Assembly: GCF_001442615.1 (NCBI RefSeq)
Contig: NZ_LMXN01000009.1
Coordinates: forward strand, 164,154 to 228,153
Reading direction: 5' to 3'
From: Algoriphagus resistens
GTDB lineage: Bacteria; Bacteroidota; Bacteroidia; Cytophagales; Cyclobacteriaceae
Length of the DNA: 64,000 nucleotides
Within the stretch, counting starts at the first letter, position 1; the number at the start of each line of letters is the position of its first letter. Positions 9,708 to 18,385 of this stretch are shown in pieces. Made by a program: the position numbers and the translations under genes. The notes under the pieces are model-generated. The model saw only the letters and a program-made list of their open reading frames with translations. It searched no databases and was not told the DNA's origin.

Positions 9708-10569
9708 ATGAGAAACAAACCAGCTGAAACTTTACTGGCGTTAAGTACTACTTTTTTTATCCTTCACTCTTTCTGCTAAAGGAATATAGGTTCAAAAAAG
9801 TAAGCGAATTCCATATTGAAAGTCTTGCAGAAGTAGCAATTAGGGATTATGACCTGAAAAGAAATGTTTTTTTGGGCTTTATCGATAAACGGTCTGAAGG
9901 CATAGAGCTAGCAGTTTTTGATGCAGAGGGCAAGATAGTCAGCAGTCAAAAAAGACAGGGAGAGGGGCCGGAAGATTACCAGTCATCTGCATTGGCTATG
10001 GGGTTTTCTCCAGCGGGTGATGTGTTTGTTCAGACCTCATTAGAGCTTGTGAAATACGACCTTAAATTCAATAGGATAAGTAAGTCAAGTTTGGGCCGAA
10101 GACAACTACGGTTGTTTAATCTGGGCCATGGTCTAAGTTTGTTCCTTTGACAAGAGGGCATGATGTTTCATTTATAGTAAATGGATCCAATATTACTACT
10201 ATTGTTTTTAGCGATGTTCCTCCAAACAAAATGGAAATGATTGATTACTATGATGCTGATAGGCAGATAATCCAATCGGTAATTCCATTATCTAGTAGAA
10301 AAGTATTTGAAGGAATAGAAGATAAGGTATTTCCTGTGAGCTACATTAGAACTGTTGAAAAGTCAAGTTAAGCCCTACCGGATGTTTAATCCCGAATTTC
10401 AGCGAATAATTCTTTTTAAGAATGGAGTTCAATTGCCTGGAGAGTTGACAATACTTCAGGACTGATTGAAATGATCTTGACAAATAATAAGATACTAGTT
10501 AAAGTAGTAAATCAGGAAGAAGAACTGGATTATATTCCATTTGAGATTTGGGAATTGGTGGAAAACTAA
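9708..10569 (+). pseudogene. Decayed 6-bladed beta-propeller protein gene
   Basis: Remnant of a TolB-like 6-bladed beta-propeller protein common in Bacteroidota. An ATG opens a short frame that stops after about 23 codons. A second frame reads through propeller-like sequence (FDAEGKIVSSQ, QGEGPEDYQ, VKYDLKFNRISKS) to a stop at 10150. A third overlaps and stops at 10371, and short in-frame pieces continue to a terminal VNQEEELDYIPFEIWELVEN before TAA. At least three frame changes separate the pieces, so no full protein can be made. Assignment rests on the repeat style of the middle section. Confidence 0.6.
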
Positions 10570-10720
10570 GAAAAATCACATCAGAAAGGAGAATTTTTTT
10601 CTGCATACTGAGTAAGTATTACCCAGGGAGAAATCAGAAATATAGCTTTAAAATGCTATCTAGGGCATAGGTATGGCCTTTGTAAGAATAAGATGGAATA
10701 CTAAACCAACTTAATTTCTT

Positions 10721-11311
10721 ATGAAAATGATTGATCAACCCAAAATCGCAAAAGCATCTAAGTTTAGAAAGATCCGCACCTCCGCGGCAGTGATGCTTTC
10801 GGCGCTTTGTCTTGTGGGAATGACTTCCTGTGAAGATGAAGATGATGACCCGATTGTAGATAGCTACAATCAGCAAGACAGAAATTTCGCAGTTTCTTCG
10901 TCTGAGAATATTAATGCACAGATCAGTTTCGGCCAACTTGCACTAGACAATGGCGAGGATGATTCTGTTATAGAATATGCGACTATGCTGGTGTCGGAAA
11001 ATACAGACAGTAAAACTGAACTGGAAGGAATTGTAGATGGCACAGATGTAGAAATTTCCGATGGAATCACTGAAGCCATGCAGGCAAAATATGATGAATT
11101 AGCACTACTTAGCGGTGAGGATTTTGATATGGCTTTTATCGATTTTCAGATCGAAGCACTGGATAACTCCATGTCTATCTATGAAAACGAGGAGGATAAC
11201 GGTGAAAACTTTACGTTGAAGGGATTTGCCGAAAAAACCTTGGGTAAAGTAAAGGATCAGAAAAAAGAAGCAGTATTAGTAAAGGCTGAAATCGAATTAG
11301 AGGGAGTTTAA
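10721..11311 (+). CDS. DUF4142-like lipoprotein
   Basis: A 196-residue lipoprotein with an N-terminal basic/hydrophobic segment and lipobox LVGMTSC near residue 37, then an acidic linker EDEDDD. The body is helical with spaced NxxxxxxGQLAL- and EYATMLVSENT-like segments typical of the DUF4142 (ferritin-like, putative outer membrane) family. Function unknown. It stands alone, followed by a good terminator. Confidence 0.7.
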   Translation: MKMIDQPKIAKASKFRKIRTSAAVMLSALCLVGMTSCEDEDDDPIVDSYNQQDRNFAVSSSENINAQISFGQLALDNGEDDSVIEYATMLVSENTDSKTELEGIVDGTDVEISDGITEAMQAKYDELALLSGEDFDMAFIDFQIEALDNSMSIYENEEDNGENFTLKGFAEKTLGKVKDQKKEAVLVKAEIELEGV

Positions 11312-11377
11312 TACAAGAAGTCAGAATGTAATTGTAGCTGATTAACCCAGCGGCAAATGCGTAATGATTTCTTTGGA

Positions 11378-11409
11378 GCCGGTTTTCCGAAAGGATGCCG
11401 GCTTTTTTT
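11378..11409 (+). terminator. Rho-independent terminator after the DUF4142 gene
   Basis: Stem GCCGG/CCGGC with an intervening 15-base loop region followed by seven T, about 70 bases after the stop codon. Confidence 0.7.
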
Positions 11410-11487
11410 ATGGTGATTTTTTAACCGCATAGGAGGACACTGAGAGATACGCAGGGGCCAGGTATTGAGAAGGAAGAATGAAATGTT

Positions 11488-12999
11488 TTAGAGTAAAGTG
11501 AGAGCCACTTCCTGAGCTTCCTCAAAACTCTGGTAGCCGCAGATCACAGCTTCAAAATCTCCCAAATTCCCAAGATGCTTTAAAGCTAAGGGATTTCCGA
11601 AATGAACCAAAATACAAGATTTAGATAGAACTAGCTCATTGATTTCTTTCAGCACTTTCTCATCCATTCCAAATTGATTAAGCGGTTTGTGTGATGGGAC
11701 AAAAACCGAAACAATTACTTTTTCAGCTTGTTCAATTGAAATTGCTCTTAAATCTGAAGCGAATAATTCATTAAGTTTTTTCGAGAAGGTTGTCTCATTT
11801 TTGAAAAAGCTTCTAAGTGCAAGTTTCTCTTCCTTAGCCAATCTCTTCAATTCTAAAGAATCAATCTTCCCGGAAGTCACGGACACATATTCCATGGCAA
11901 GCAGACTTTGAAACTTTGAATGGTTTTCCCAATCGAATTGCGGAAATTCCAATTGGTTGAAATCAAAAACTCCAAGCTTTTCTTTCAGTTTCCAGATTTT
12001 TTCAAAGACCGTATCAACGTCCTCATCTGAGGCATTTTCAGAAATTTTTTCAATTCCTTCCTTTACATAATCTGAAAAGCACAAAATATCGTTCCCTGCA
12101 TGGAAAGCTTCCCATTCGAGTTGGCCAGGAATGGGGAATTGGTTTGCCACAGCCTTCATATTGAGCGCATCAGAAATCACGATTCCCTCAAATCCCATCT
12201 CAGTTTTCAATAGATCAGTAATAATCTCCCGTGAGATGCTGGCAGCGATTTCCTTTCCTCCAGTCAGAGCGGGAGCGGCCAGATGACCCACCATAATTAT
12301 TTCTACACCTTTATCAATTCCAATTCGGAAAGGTAAAAGCTCTTCGTTTTCCAATTCCTTTTTAGTCTTTTGAATCACTGGTAGTCCCAAATGAGAATCC
12401 GTCTGCGTGTCTCCGTGTCCGGGAAAATGCTTTAGGCAAGCGCTGATTCCTGCTTTTTTCATTCCTTGATACATTGCTAAAGAATTCTTGGCTACTTTTT
12501 CAGGGTCAGTTCCAAAAGATCTGTAGCCAATTACCGGATTGTTTGGATTGGTGTTTACATCTGAGCATGGGGCAAGGTTCAGATGGATTCCAGCCTGCTT
12601 CATATCCAGCCCCATTCTATAGCCTACCTCTTCGATCAATTCCGGTGCGTTTTTCTTAATAGCCCCAAGCGTGATCGCAAATGGGTATTGAGGTGTTTTT
12701 TCGATCCGCATTGCCAAGCCATATTCCCCGTCGATGCTGATCAGCAAAGGAGTTTTTGAAATAGCCTGATAGCGATTGATTAATGTGACCATTTTCTCCA
12801 AGGTTCCGCTTACTTCCAGTACTTCAGCGCGTTTTTCGAAGTTGGCGGCAGCAGAATGACGGCTATGGAAAAATGTTAATCCGCCGATTTCCTCCTCTTG
12901 GATCAGTTTCTCCATGGCTTGATAATTTTCCTCCGAGTCATGAATGAATGCTGCCGGAGAAAAGCATTGGGCTATTTTTTGGATTTTGGATAAACTCAT
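11488..12999 (-). CDS. nagZ: Beta-N-acetylhexosaminidase, GH3 (NagZ type)
   Basis: Removes GlcNAc from muropeptides during murein recycling. The NagZ signature KHFPGHGDTQTDSHLGLP is present with its His/Asp acid-base pair, and the nucleophile Asp is in ISDALNMKAV. The frame is open for 48 more codons upstream, but that part is unlike the family; MSLSKIQ is preferred, giving about 503 residues. The C-terminal extension with IVSVFVPSHK and ILVHFGNPLAL resembles the GH3 C-terminal domain. It is the last gene of a murein-recycling block running from the amidase gene. Confidence 0.9.
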   Translation of the reverse strand: MSLSKIQKIAQCFSPAAFIHDSEENYQAMEKLIQEEEIGGLTFFHSRHSAAANFEKRAEVLEVSGTLEKMVTLINRYQAISKTPLLISIDGEYGLAMRIEKTPQYPFAITLGAIKKNAPELIEEVGYRMGLDMKQAGIHLNLAPCSDVNTNPNNPVIGYRSFGTDPEKVAKNSLAMYQGMKKAGISACLKHFPGHGDTQTDSHLGLPVIQKTKKELENEELLPFRIGIDKGVEIIMVGHLAAPALTGGKEIAASISREIITDLLKTEMGFEGIVISDALNMKAVANQFPIPGQLEWEAFHAGNDILCFSDYVKEGIEKISENASDEDVDTVFEKIWKLKEKLGVFDFNQLEFPQFDWENHSKFQSLLAMEYVSVTSGKIDSLELKRLAKEEKLALRSFFKNETTFSKKLNELFASDLRAISIEQAEKVIVSVFVPSHKPLNQFGMDEKVLKEINELVLSKSCILVHFGNPLALKHLGNLGDFEAVICGYQSFEEAQEVALTLL

Positions 13000-13123
13000 A
13001 GGGAAATTGAAAGATTGTAAAATCGTAATATTTCTTGTGAATTGAAATTTGGTAAGGATGGAATTAGAAGATGAAGTTCGAGGTACAACAAAAATCCAAA
13101 GATCGTAATTCTGACTTCCTAAA

Positions 13124-14389
13124 TCATTCCATTTTCTTCCCAAACTCCTTCGGGTACTTCACACTTGCGGCTATTGCCAGTGCAGGAATCATCGCGATCC
13201 CTACCCAGATAAAGAATCCGGTGTATCCGAGCCATTCTTGGATATAGCCCGAAATCATTCCTGGAAACATCATGCCCATAGCCATAAAGCCTGTTGCCAA
13301 AGCGTAGTGTGAGGTTTTGAAAAGCCCTTCGGCCAAATAAATAAGAAAGATCATGTAAGCTGCAAAGCCGAATCCATAGCCGAATTGCTCGATAACAACT
13401 ACAGTGCCCGCGAAGAAGATATTTTCCGGCTGGAAGTGTGCTAGCCCTATGTAAAGCAAATTTGGAAGGTTGAGCGAGAGTGCCATAGGGATCATCCACT
13501 TGCCCAGTCCATGGCGAGAAATTGCAATCCCTCCGAGAATCCCTCCGAGCAGCAAGGCAATTACACCTATGGTTCCATACAGGAAACCAACTTCAGAGGT
13601 ACTTAGTCCCAATCCGCCTGTTTGTCTTCCTTCCAGTAAAAAAGGGGATGCCATTTTTACCAACTGAGATTCTCCTAATCGGTAGAGAAGGACAAAAGCA
13701 AGTGAAATCCCAATGTTTTTCTTGGTAAAGAAGGTAGTGAAAATTTTACCGAAATTTGCTTCCCTGGATTTAACTCCGGCTGTTCCCTCTTCGATTTTCG
13801 GTGTGGCCAAAGAATTGATCAATGTCAATAAAAGCATCAAAAGAGCGACAATAGTCATTGTGTATGACCATGCTTTGGTATTGTCTCCCAAAGTAGTTTC
13901 CAGATAACCAGCCACCATCACAATAAGTCCTTGCCCGGTGATCATTCCGATTCGATAGAAGGTTCCGCGCAAACCTACGAAAAAGGATTGCTGCTCCGGC
14001 TTCAGTGCGATCAGATACATGCCATCAGAAGCAATGTCATTGGTAGCAGAAGCAAAAGCTCCCATCCAGAAAAATGCGAGAGTTATAAAGAAAAAGTTAT
14101 TCCCCGCAGTGGTCAGCCCCACTGCTAAAAAAACTAGAGATAGAATGAACTGCATTGTCAAAAACCATTTTCTCTTTGTTCCAAAAAGATCTACAACCGG
14201 GCTCCATATGGGTTTGATGACCCAAGGCAAGTATAACAAACTCGTGTATAAACCAATATCAGAATTAGAAACACCGAGCTTTTTGTACATGATTACTGAC
14301 ACTACGATGATGACGATGTAAGGAATCCCTTCGGTCAGGTAAAGCGAAGGGATCCAGAGCCATGGGTTTCTTTGGGGAGTTTTGCTCAT
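13124..14389 (-). CDS. AmpG-like MFS transporter (muropeptide uptake)
   Basis: A 421-residue inner-membrane protein with about 12 hydrophobic segments. The N-terminal PSLYLTEGIPYIVI followed by LGVSNSDIGLYTSL and LPWVIKPIWSPVVDLFG is the pattern of AmpG/PAT-type major facilitators. It lies between NagZ and a GNAT gene and overlaps the GNAT stop by four bases (ATGA). Import of GlcNAc-anhydroMurNAc peptides is inferred from these neighbours. Confidence 0.82.
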   Translation of the reverse strand: MSKTPQRNPWLWIPSLYLTEGIPYIVIIVVSVIMYKKLGVSNSDIGLYTSLLYLPWVIKPIWSPVVDLFGTKRKWFLTMQFILSLVFLAVGLTTAGNNFFFITLAFFWMGAFASATNDIASDGMYLIALKPEQQSFFVGLRGTFYRIGMITGQGLIVMVAGYLETTLGDNTKAWSYTMTIVALLMLLLTLINSLATPKIEEGTAGVKSREANFGKIFTTFFTKKNIGISLAFVLLYRLGESQLVKMASPFLLEGRQTGGLGLSTSEVGFLYGTIGVIALLLGGILGGIAISRHGLGKWMIPMALSLNLPNLLYIGLAHFQPENIFFAGTVVVIEQFGYGFGFAAYMIFLIYLAEGLFKTSHYALATGFMAMGMMFPGMISGYIQEWLGYTGFFIWVGIAMIPALAIAASVKYPKEFGKKME

Positions 14390-14865
14390 GATTCGCGGAT
14401 CAGATTTTCGTAAATATTCTGTTCTGAACCTTCGATTGTTTTGGCATTTACAGCTTTTTCATAAAATCCTACCGGACCCACACCACCGATGATCGCATAG
14501 GCGTAACCCATTTCCCGCATGGATTCCAGTGCTTTGATAAGCAATACCTTGCCTATTCCTTTTCCCCGTTCTGATTCAATTGTACCTGTCGGACCAAAGA
14601 AGTTTCTCGCTGTACTTTCATAGCAGGCAAAGCCAAGAATGTCATTTTCCCTTTGTGCTAGCCAGCAAGACACCGGTTGCCTGCTAAAAGCAACTTCAGT
14701 TTCCGATTTCCAATATTTCCCAAAATGCTCCAACACCCAATTACTTACTAAGTGTTTCTCAGGAGCTATAGCTCTCCGAAAGACAATTTTCTCCTTTTTC
14801 ATCAGACGCGCCTCTTCTATAGATACATCCGGTAAACCTATTAATCGGACAAGCATGTCTTTCAT
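14386..14865 (-). CDS. GNAT-family N-acetyltransferase
   Basis: A 159-residue acetyltransferase; the acetyl-CoA loop is seen as SERGKGIGKVLL near residue 100 and the C-terminal GFYEKAV block follows. An internal Met at residue 22 (MKKEKIVFRR) is an alternative start. The substrate is unknown. Within this murein-recycling block, acetylation of an amino sugar or a muropeptide amine is possible but not shown. A leader motif containing CCATGTGG lies just upstream. Confidence 0.7.
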   Translation of the reverse strand: MKDMLVRLIGLPDVSIEEARLMKKEKIVFRRAIAPEKHLVSNWVLEHFGKYWKSETEVAFSRQPVSCWLAQRENDILGFACYESTARNFFGPTGTIESERGKGIGKVLLIKALESMREMGYAYAIIGGVGPVGFYEKAVNAKTIEGSEQNIYENLIRES

Positions 14866-14900
14866 GTGTTTATAATTTGTTTTTTAAGGCCACATGGAAT
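14863..14900 (-). promoter_or_regulatory. CCATGTGG leader motif, copy 1
   Basis: On the minus strand TTCCATGTGGCCTT, then an A-rich spacer with AAATTATAA, ends at the ATG of the GNAT gene. The same arrangement occurs before the LptA-like gene near 57541 and, less exactly, before the FtsX-type permease frame near 20947. Role unknown. Confidence 0.4.
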
Positions 14901-14976
14901 CTTTGACGATTAAAATATTCATTGCCCTGTGTGGTTTAATGATGATTTTAATCGTGTCGATTTCATAAGCGGAAAT

Positions 14977-16608
14977 TTAGGGAATTTGGTAAACTTGAGT
15001 TTGCACGATTCGGCCATAATGGTCAATCCAACGTATAGCAAGATATTCGGTATTCAAACTTTTTACTTCCAAAGTTCTTGCTCTCAATCCACCAACCCAG
15101 ACAGGGTGGATTTCAGAATCAGCCAGTTGGTTTAGTTCATTTGCGCCCTGTATCAAAGCGTATCGAATAGCCGGGTCAAGCGGATTTGCCATGCGGATGG
15201 AAGTCAGTTCGGAGTTGGCTTCTACGCTGAATACCACTGGTGTATCTATGATCGAAGGGCTTTTGGGCTGAAATGACGGTGGCAATGTCGGTTCATTATA
15301 CAGCTCACGCTTAAGCAACTGAGCAACATCCTGATTTTTGATTTTCATGGATTTTGCCGAGAAAAAGGCATTTCCCTGGATAGTAGGCAATGTACGTGTG
15401 TAGGAAATCTGCGTGTTTATTTCGCGTGGATTGTCCCAGGCAGCGTCCGAATCATCACGGATTTTGTACGGGCCATTTCCTATGTAGATGTTGGTGTTAA
15501 AATGGTTTTTTGCCCACCAATCGTTCAGAATCCGATGCGAAGCCAGCTGATGATCCATGCTCCAGTAAAGTTGGGGAATCATATAGTCCACCCAACCGTT
15601 TTTCATCCAAAGCAACACATCAGCATAGAGATCATCATAATTTGTTTGCCCAGCACGGGTAGGAGAGCCTTTTGGATCCTTGTCCTGATTTCTCCATACA
15701 CCAAAAGGAGAAATCCCAAATTGTACCCATGGCTTACTTTGCTTGATCGTCTGGTTTAGCGCAAGGATCAACTCGTTTACATTGTCTCTTCTCCAATCGT
15801 CATGGGATTGTCCAGGCTTTTTATACTTGTCGTAAGTTGCCTTGTCAGGAAATGCTAATTTTGGGACTTTATAAGGATAAAAGTAGTCGTCGAAGTGAAT
15901 TGCATCGATGTCGTAGTTATCGACTATTTCCTTGATCACTGCCAATAAATGAGCCTTCACTTCCGGCAGCCCTGGATTGTAATAATATTTGGTGTCGTAT
16001 TTCAGCATCCAGTCCCGATGCAAATTATAATCGTGGTCAGGGCTGAGTTCGGAGGTATTCAGATTCATGGTAGCCCGATACGGATTCAGCCAGGCATGAA
16101 ATTCCAACCCTCTGGCATGGGATTCATTGATCATCCAGGTAAGTGGATTCTCGGTTGTATTTGGAGCTTTGCCTTGTTTTCCGGTCAGGTATTTTGACCA
16201 TGGGGCGAGGTTACTTGGATAAAATGCATCTCCGGCAGTTCTAACCTGAACAATAACTGCGTTGAAATTGAGGGCTTTGTAGTAATCCAGAAGATTAAGG
16301 AAGTCACGTTTTTGTTTTTCATACGGATCATCTGGAGAAATAGGCCAATCGATATTAGCTACTGTCGCTATCCAGACTCCACGGAATTCTCTGGGCATCT
16401 CTGGCATTTGATAAGTAAGTGGCCGCAAAGCAACGGAAGCCATCGGCAGCTTTTTTGCCGGGAGGTTAGCCCCTGGACTTTGGGTTGGTGGAGTGGCAAT
16501 TGTACCAGAAGGTCTGCTTCCCGGTGAAGCATTTTTTTGAGATTTACAGGCAGTGAATAGGAGGGCAAAAGCCAGAATAATAAAGAGATGCCTAGAATGG
16601 AATTTCAT
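14977..16608 (-). CDS. GHL10-type glycoside hydrolase lipoprotein
   Basis: A 543-residue lipoprotein (signal ending LLFTACKS) with the GHL10/DUF187 domain, a TIM-barrel hydrolase family linked to cell-wall glycans. Family segments include FRGVWIATVANIDWP, FNAVIVQVRTAGDAFYPS, FHAWLNPYRA, IDAIHFDDYFYPY and FGISPFGVWRN. The C-terminal 130 residues look like a beta-rich fibronectin-type domain. It sits between the amidase and GNAT genes, so action on peptidoglycan fragments is likely; this is inference from context. Confidence 0.85.
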   Translation of the reverse strand: MKFHSRHLFIILAFALLFTACKSQKNASPGSRPSGTIATPPTQSPGANLPAKKLPMASVALRPLTYQMPEMPREFRGVWIATVANIDWPISPDDPYEKQKRDFLNLLDYYKALNFNAVIVQVRTAGDAFYPSNLAPWSKYLTGKQGKAPNTTENPLTWMINESHARGLEFHAWLNPYRATMNLNTSELSPDHDYNLHRDWMLKYDTKYYYNPGLPEVKAHLLAVIKEIVDNYDIDAIHFDDYFYPYKVPKLAFPDKATYDKYKKPGQSHDDWRRDNVNELILALNQTIKQSKPWVQFGISPFGVWRNQDKDPKGSPTRAGQTNYDDLYADVLLWMKNGWVDYMIPQLYWSMDHQLASHRILNDWWAKNHFNTNIYIGNGPYKIRDDSDAAWDNPREINTQISYTRTLPTIQGNAFFSAKSMKIKNQDVAQLLKRELYNEPTLPPSFQPKSPSIIDTPVVFSVEANSELTSIRMANPLDPAIRYALIQGANELNQLADSEIHPVWVGGLRARTLEVKSLNTEYLAIRWIDHYGRIVQTQVYQIP

Positions 16609-16618
16609 AAATGGGTAA

Positions 16619-17302
16619 TCAGAGCGTAGGTACAGGTTTTAGATTTAGGTCTGACAGATTTTTTCGGAGTTTCTTCATAAAGGTATCTCCTGGGTCGGTT
16701 TTTACCGTACGGTAGTCTGGATCAGCTTCTTTCCAAAGGTCAGTTGTTTGGAAGTTTTGATATTCATGATGACCAATTACATAGTCGATTGCATATTTTC
16801 TCTCCAAGTATCTAATCAGTTCTTCATTAGCTTTCAGTTGCTCTTTGGTCAATGGCATATCATCGCTGCCGATATTTTCGACCCCAATAGCCAAATAATT
16901 TAATCCGATTGTATGTCTTGCAAACGTAGTATCCGGCAATAGTCTAAAAATCGTGCCGTCCCGGTCGATCAAAAACTGACTTGAAACATTTAGATTACTA
17001 GCTCCCGTCAAATCATCTCTACCAGTCAAAGTAGCAGGGTCAAAAACATCAAAAGTCACTTCTATGTTTTCAATTGCTGTCCAGTGAACAACAACCATTT
17101 TGGGGTCAATAGTTGCAGTTCTCTGCTCTAGGTCATGATGGTCTTTGAGATATTTCACTGAAAGTTCCTCCCTCTCCTGATTCCAGGTGATGGGTTTCTC
17201 GATTATTCTAAAAGTAGATTTAGAACTACAGGAACTAATAAAAAGTGAAAAAACACAGATTCCGAATAGAAAGAGGATACAATTTGAGAAATAAAGCTTC
17301 AT
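16619..17302 (-). CDS. N-acetylmuramoyl-L-alanine amidase (Amidase_2) lipoprotein
   Basis: Cleaves the bond between MurNAc and the stem peptide. A lipoprotein signal ends FISSCSS. The zinc and catalytic positions of the AmpD/PGRP fold are visible: VVHWTA, RHTIGLNYLAIGVENIG with the Glu, IGHHEYQN and KTDPGDTFM with the Asp. 227 residues. It is the first gene of the minus-strand murein-recycling block, ten bases before the GHL10 gene, and is divergent from a DeoR regulator. Confidence 0.87.
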   Translation of the reverse strand: MKLYFSNCILFLFGICVFSLFISSCSSKSTFRIIEKPITWNQEREELSVKYLKDHHDLEQRTATIDPKMVVVHWTAIENIEVTFDVFDPATLTGRDDLTGASNLNVSSQFLIDRDGTIFRLLPDTTFARHTIGLNYLAIGVENIGSDDMPLTKEQLKANEELIRYLERKYAIDYVIGHHEYQNFQTTDLWKEADPDYRTVKTDPGDTFMKKLRKNLSDLNLKPVPTL

Positions 17303-17430
17303 GGTTTTTTGCTAAAAAGGGTCTTTTAATTCGATGAGAATAATTGCTTTTCACAGCTAAACTACCCAGAAAATTGCAGGATAGGCAATGATGGCCCGCA
17401 ATTTTTTGCCAGAAATTCCAATCAAGAAAT

Positions 17431-17457
17431 ATTTTTGCAAGTTTTTGCTGTTTTTGT
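17431..17457 (+). promoter_or_regulatory. TTTTTG direct repeats upstream of the DeoR gene
   Basis: Three direct copies of TTTTTGC/T spaced about ten bases apart lie 31 bases before the DeoR-type regulator and between it and the divergent amidase gene. DeoR proteins often bind such direct repeats, so this may be an operator. It is an inference from position and pattern only. Confidence 0.3.
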
Positions 17458-17487
17458 TAGCTTCCCAAACTCAACCATTCTTATCCC

Positions 17488-18237
17488 ATGCTGAAAGAAG
17501 AAAGACAGAAGTATATTTTGGACCAGGTTCATTTGCACCATCGGGTGCTGCTGAATGATTTGTCAGATTCATTGAACGTGTCCATCGATACCGTGAGACG
17601 GGATGTAAAAGAGTTGGACAAGGAAAAGAAGCTCAAAAAGGTACACGGTGGAGCGACTTCCTTCGGTTTTATGACTTTCACTAAAGATGATGGGAATATT
17701 TATCTGAAGTCAAAGAAAATTTCCATTGCTGAAAAGACAGTTTCGCTGCTTACAGATGGCCAGGTCATTTTGATGAGCGGAGGCACTACCAACATGGAAG
17801 TGGCAAAACTTATTCCTGAGAAATTGGTTTTAACAGTATTCACTCCAAGTCTTCATGTGGCGATGGCCTTACTGGATCATGAAAATGTAGAAGTGATTTT
17901 TCTAGGGGGAAAACTCCTTCATGATGCGAAGTTTGCAGTGGGTGGAACTGTTGTGAATGCGCTTTCGCAGTTACGTGTGGATTTGTGTATTCTTGGAACG
18001 GGCTATTTGGATGCAGAATTTGGCCTTACCGAATTTGATTGGGAAGTTATTCAGGTAAAGCAGGCGATGATCAGAGCTGCAAAAAAGACAATTATTTTGA
18101 CCGTTTCAGATAAGCTTCATTCAGTCCAAAAATACAAGACCTGTGATATGACCGCAGTCCACACACTCGTCACTGAACTTGATCCAGCCGATCCAATGCT
18201 GGATGCTTTTCGGTCGTTTGAGTTGGTGTTGGTTTAA
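17488..18237 (+). CDS. DeoR/GlpR-family transcriptional regulator
   Basis: A 249-residue regulator with the N-terminal DeoR helix-turn-helix (LNDLSDSLNVSIDTVRRDVKEL, split here as LNDLSDSLNV and SIDTVRRDVKEL) and the linker KKVHGGAT. The C-terminal sugar-phosphate sensor domain carries MSGGTTNMEVAKLIP and FLGGKLLHDAKFAVGG. It is divergent from the murein-recycling block and so is the natural candidate to control it in response to an amino-sugar phosphate. Regulation is inferred. Confidence 0.88.
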   Translation: MLKEERQKYILDQVHLHHRVLLNDLSDSLNVSIDTVRRDVKELDKEKKLKKVHGGATSFGFMTFTKDDGNIYLKSKKISIAEKTVSLLTDGQVILMSGGTTNMEVAKLIPEKLVLTVFTPSLHVAMALLDHENVEVIFLGGKLLHDAKFAVGGTVVNALSQLRVDLCILGTGYLDAEFGLTEFDWEVIQVKQAMIRAAKKTIILTVSDKLHSVQKYKTCDMTAVHTLVTELDPADPMLDAFRSFELVLV

Positions 18238-18385
18238 AATGATAATAGGGTGGTGTGGTAGTGTTATATTAATTACATTGGCCAGTGTCTTTTTTATTTA
18301 GTATGTCATCGCCGTTTTACTTTTTTGAATCTTCGAAAATCCTTTTTATGGACAAATGAGAATAGTCTTAATTCTGGTATTTGGC

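Noticed and set aside
10634..10936. Minus-strand frame opposite the DUF4142 gene
   Set aside because: Antisense to a lipoprotein gene with clear signal and family features; no support of its own.
13000..13143. Upstream extension of the NagZ frame
   Set aside because: The extra 48 residues are unlike NagZ and overlap the end of the transporter gene; MSLSKIQ is the better start.
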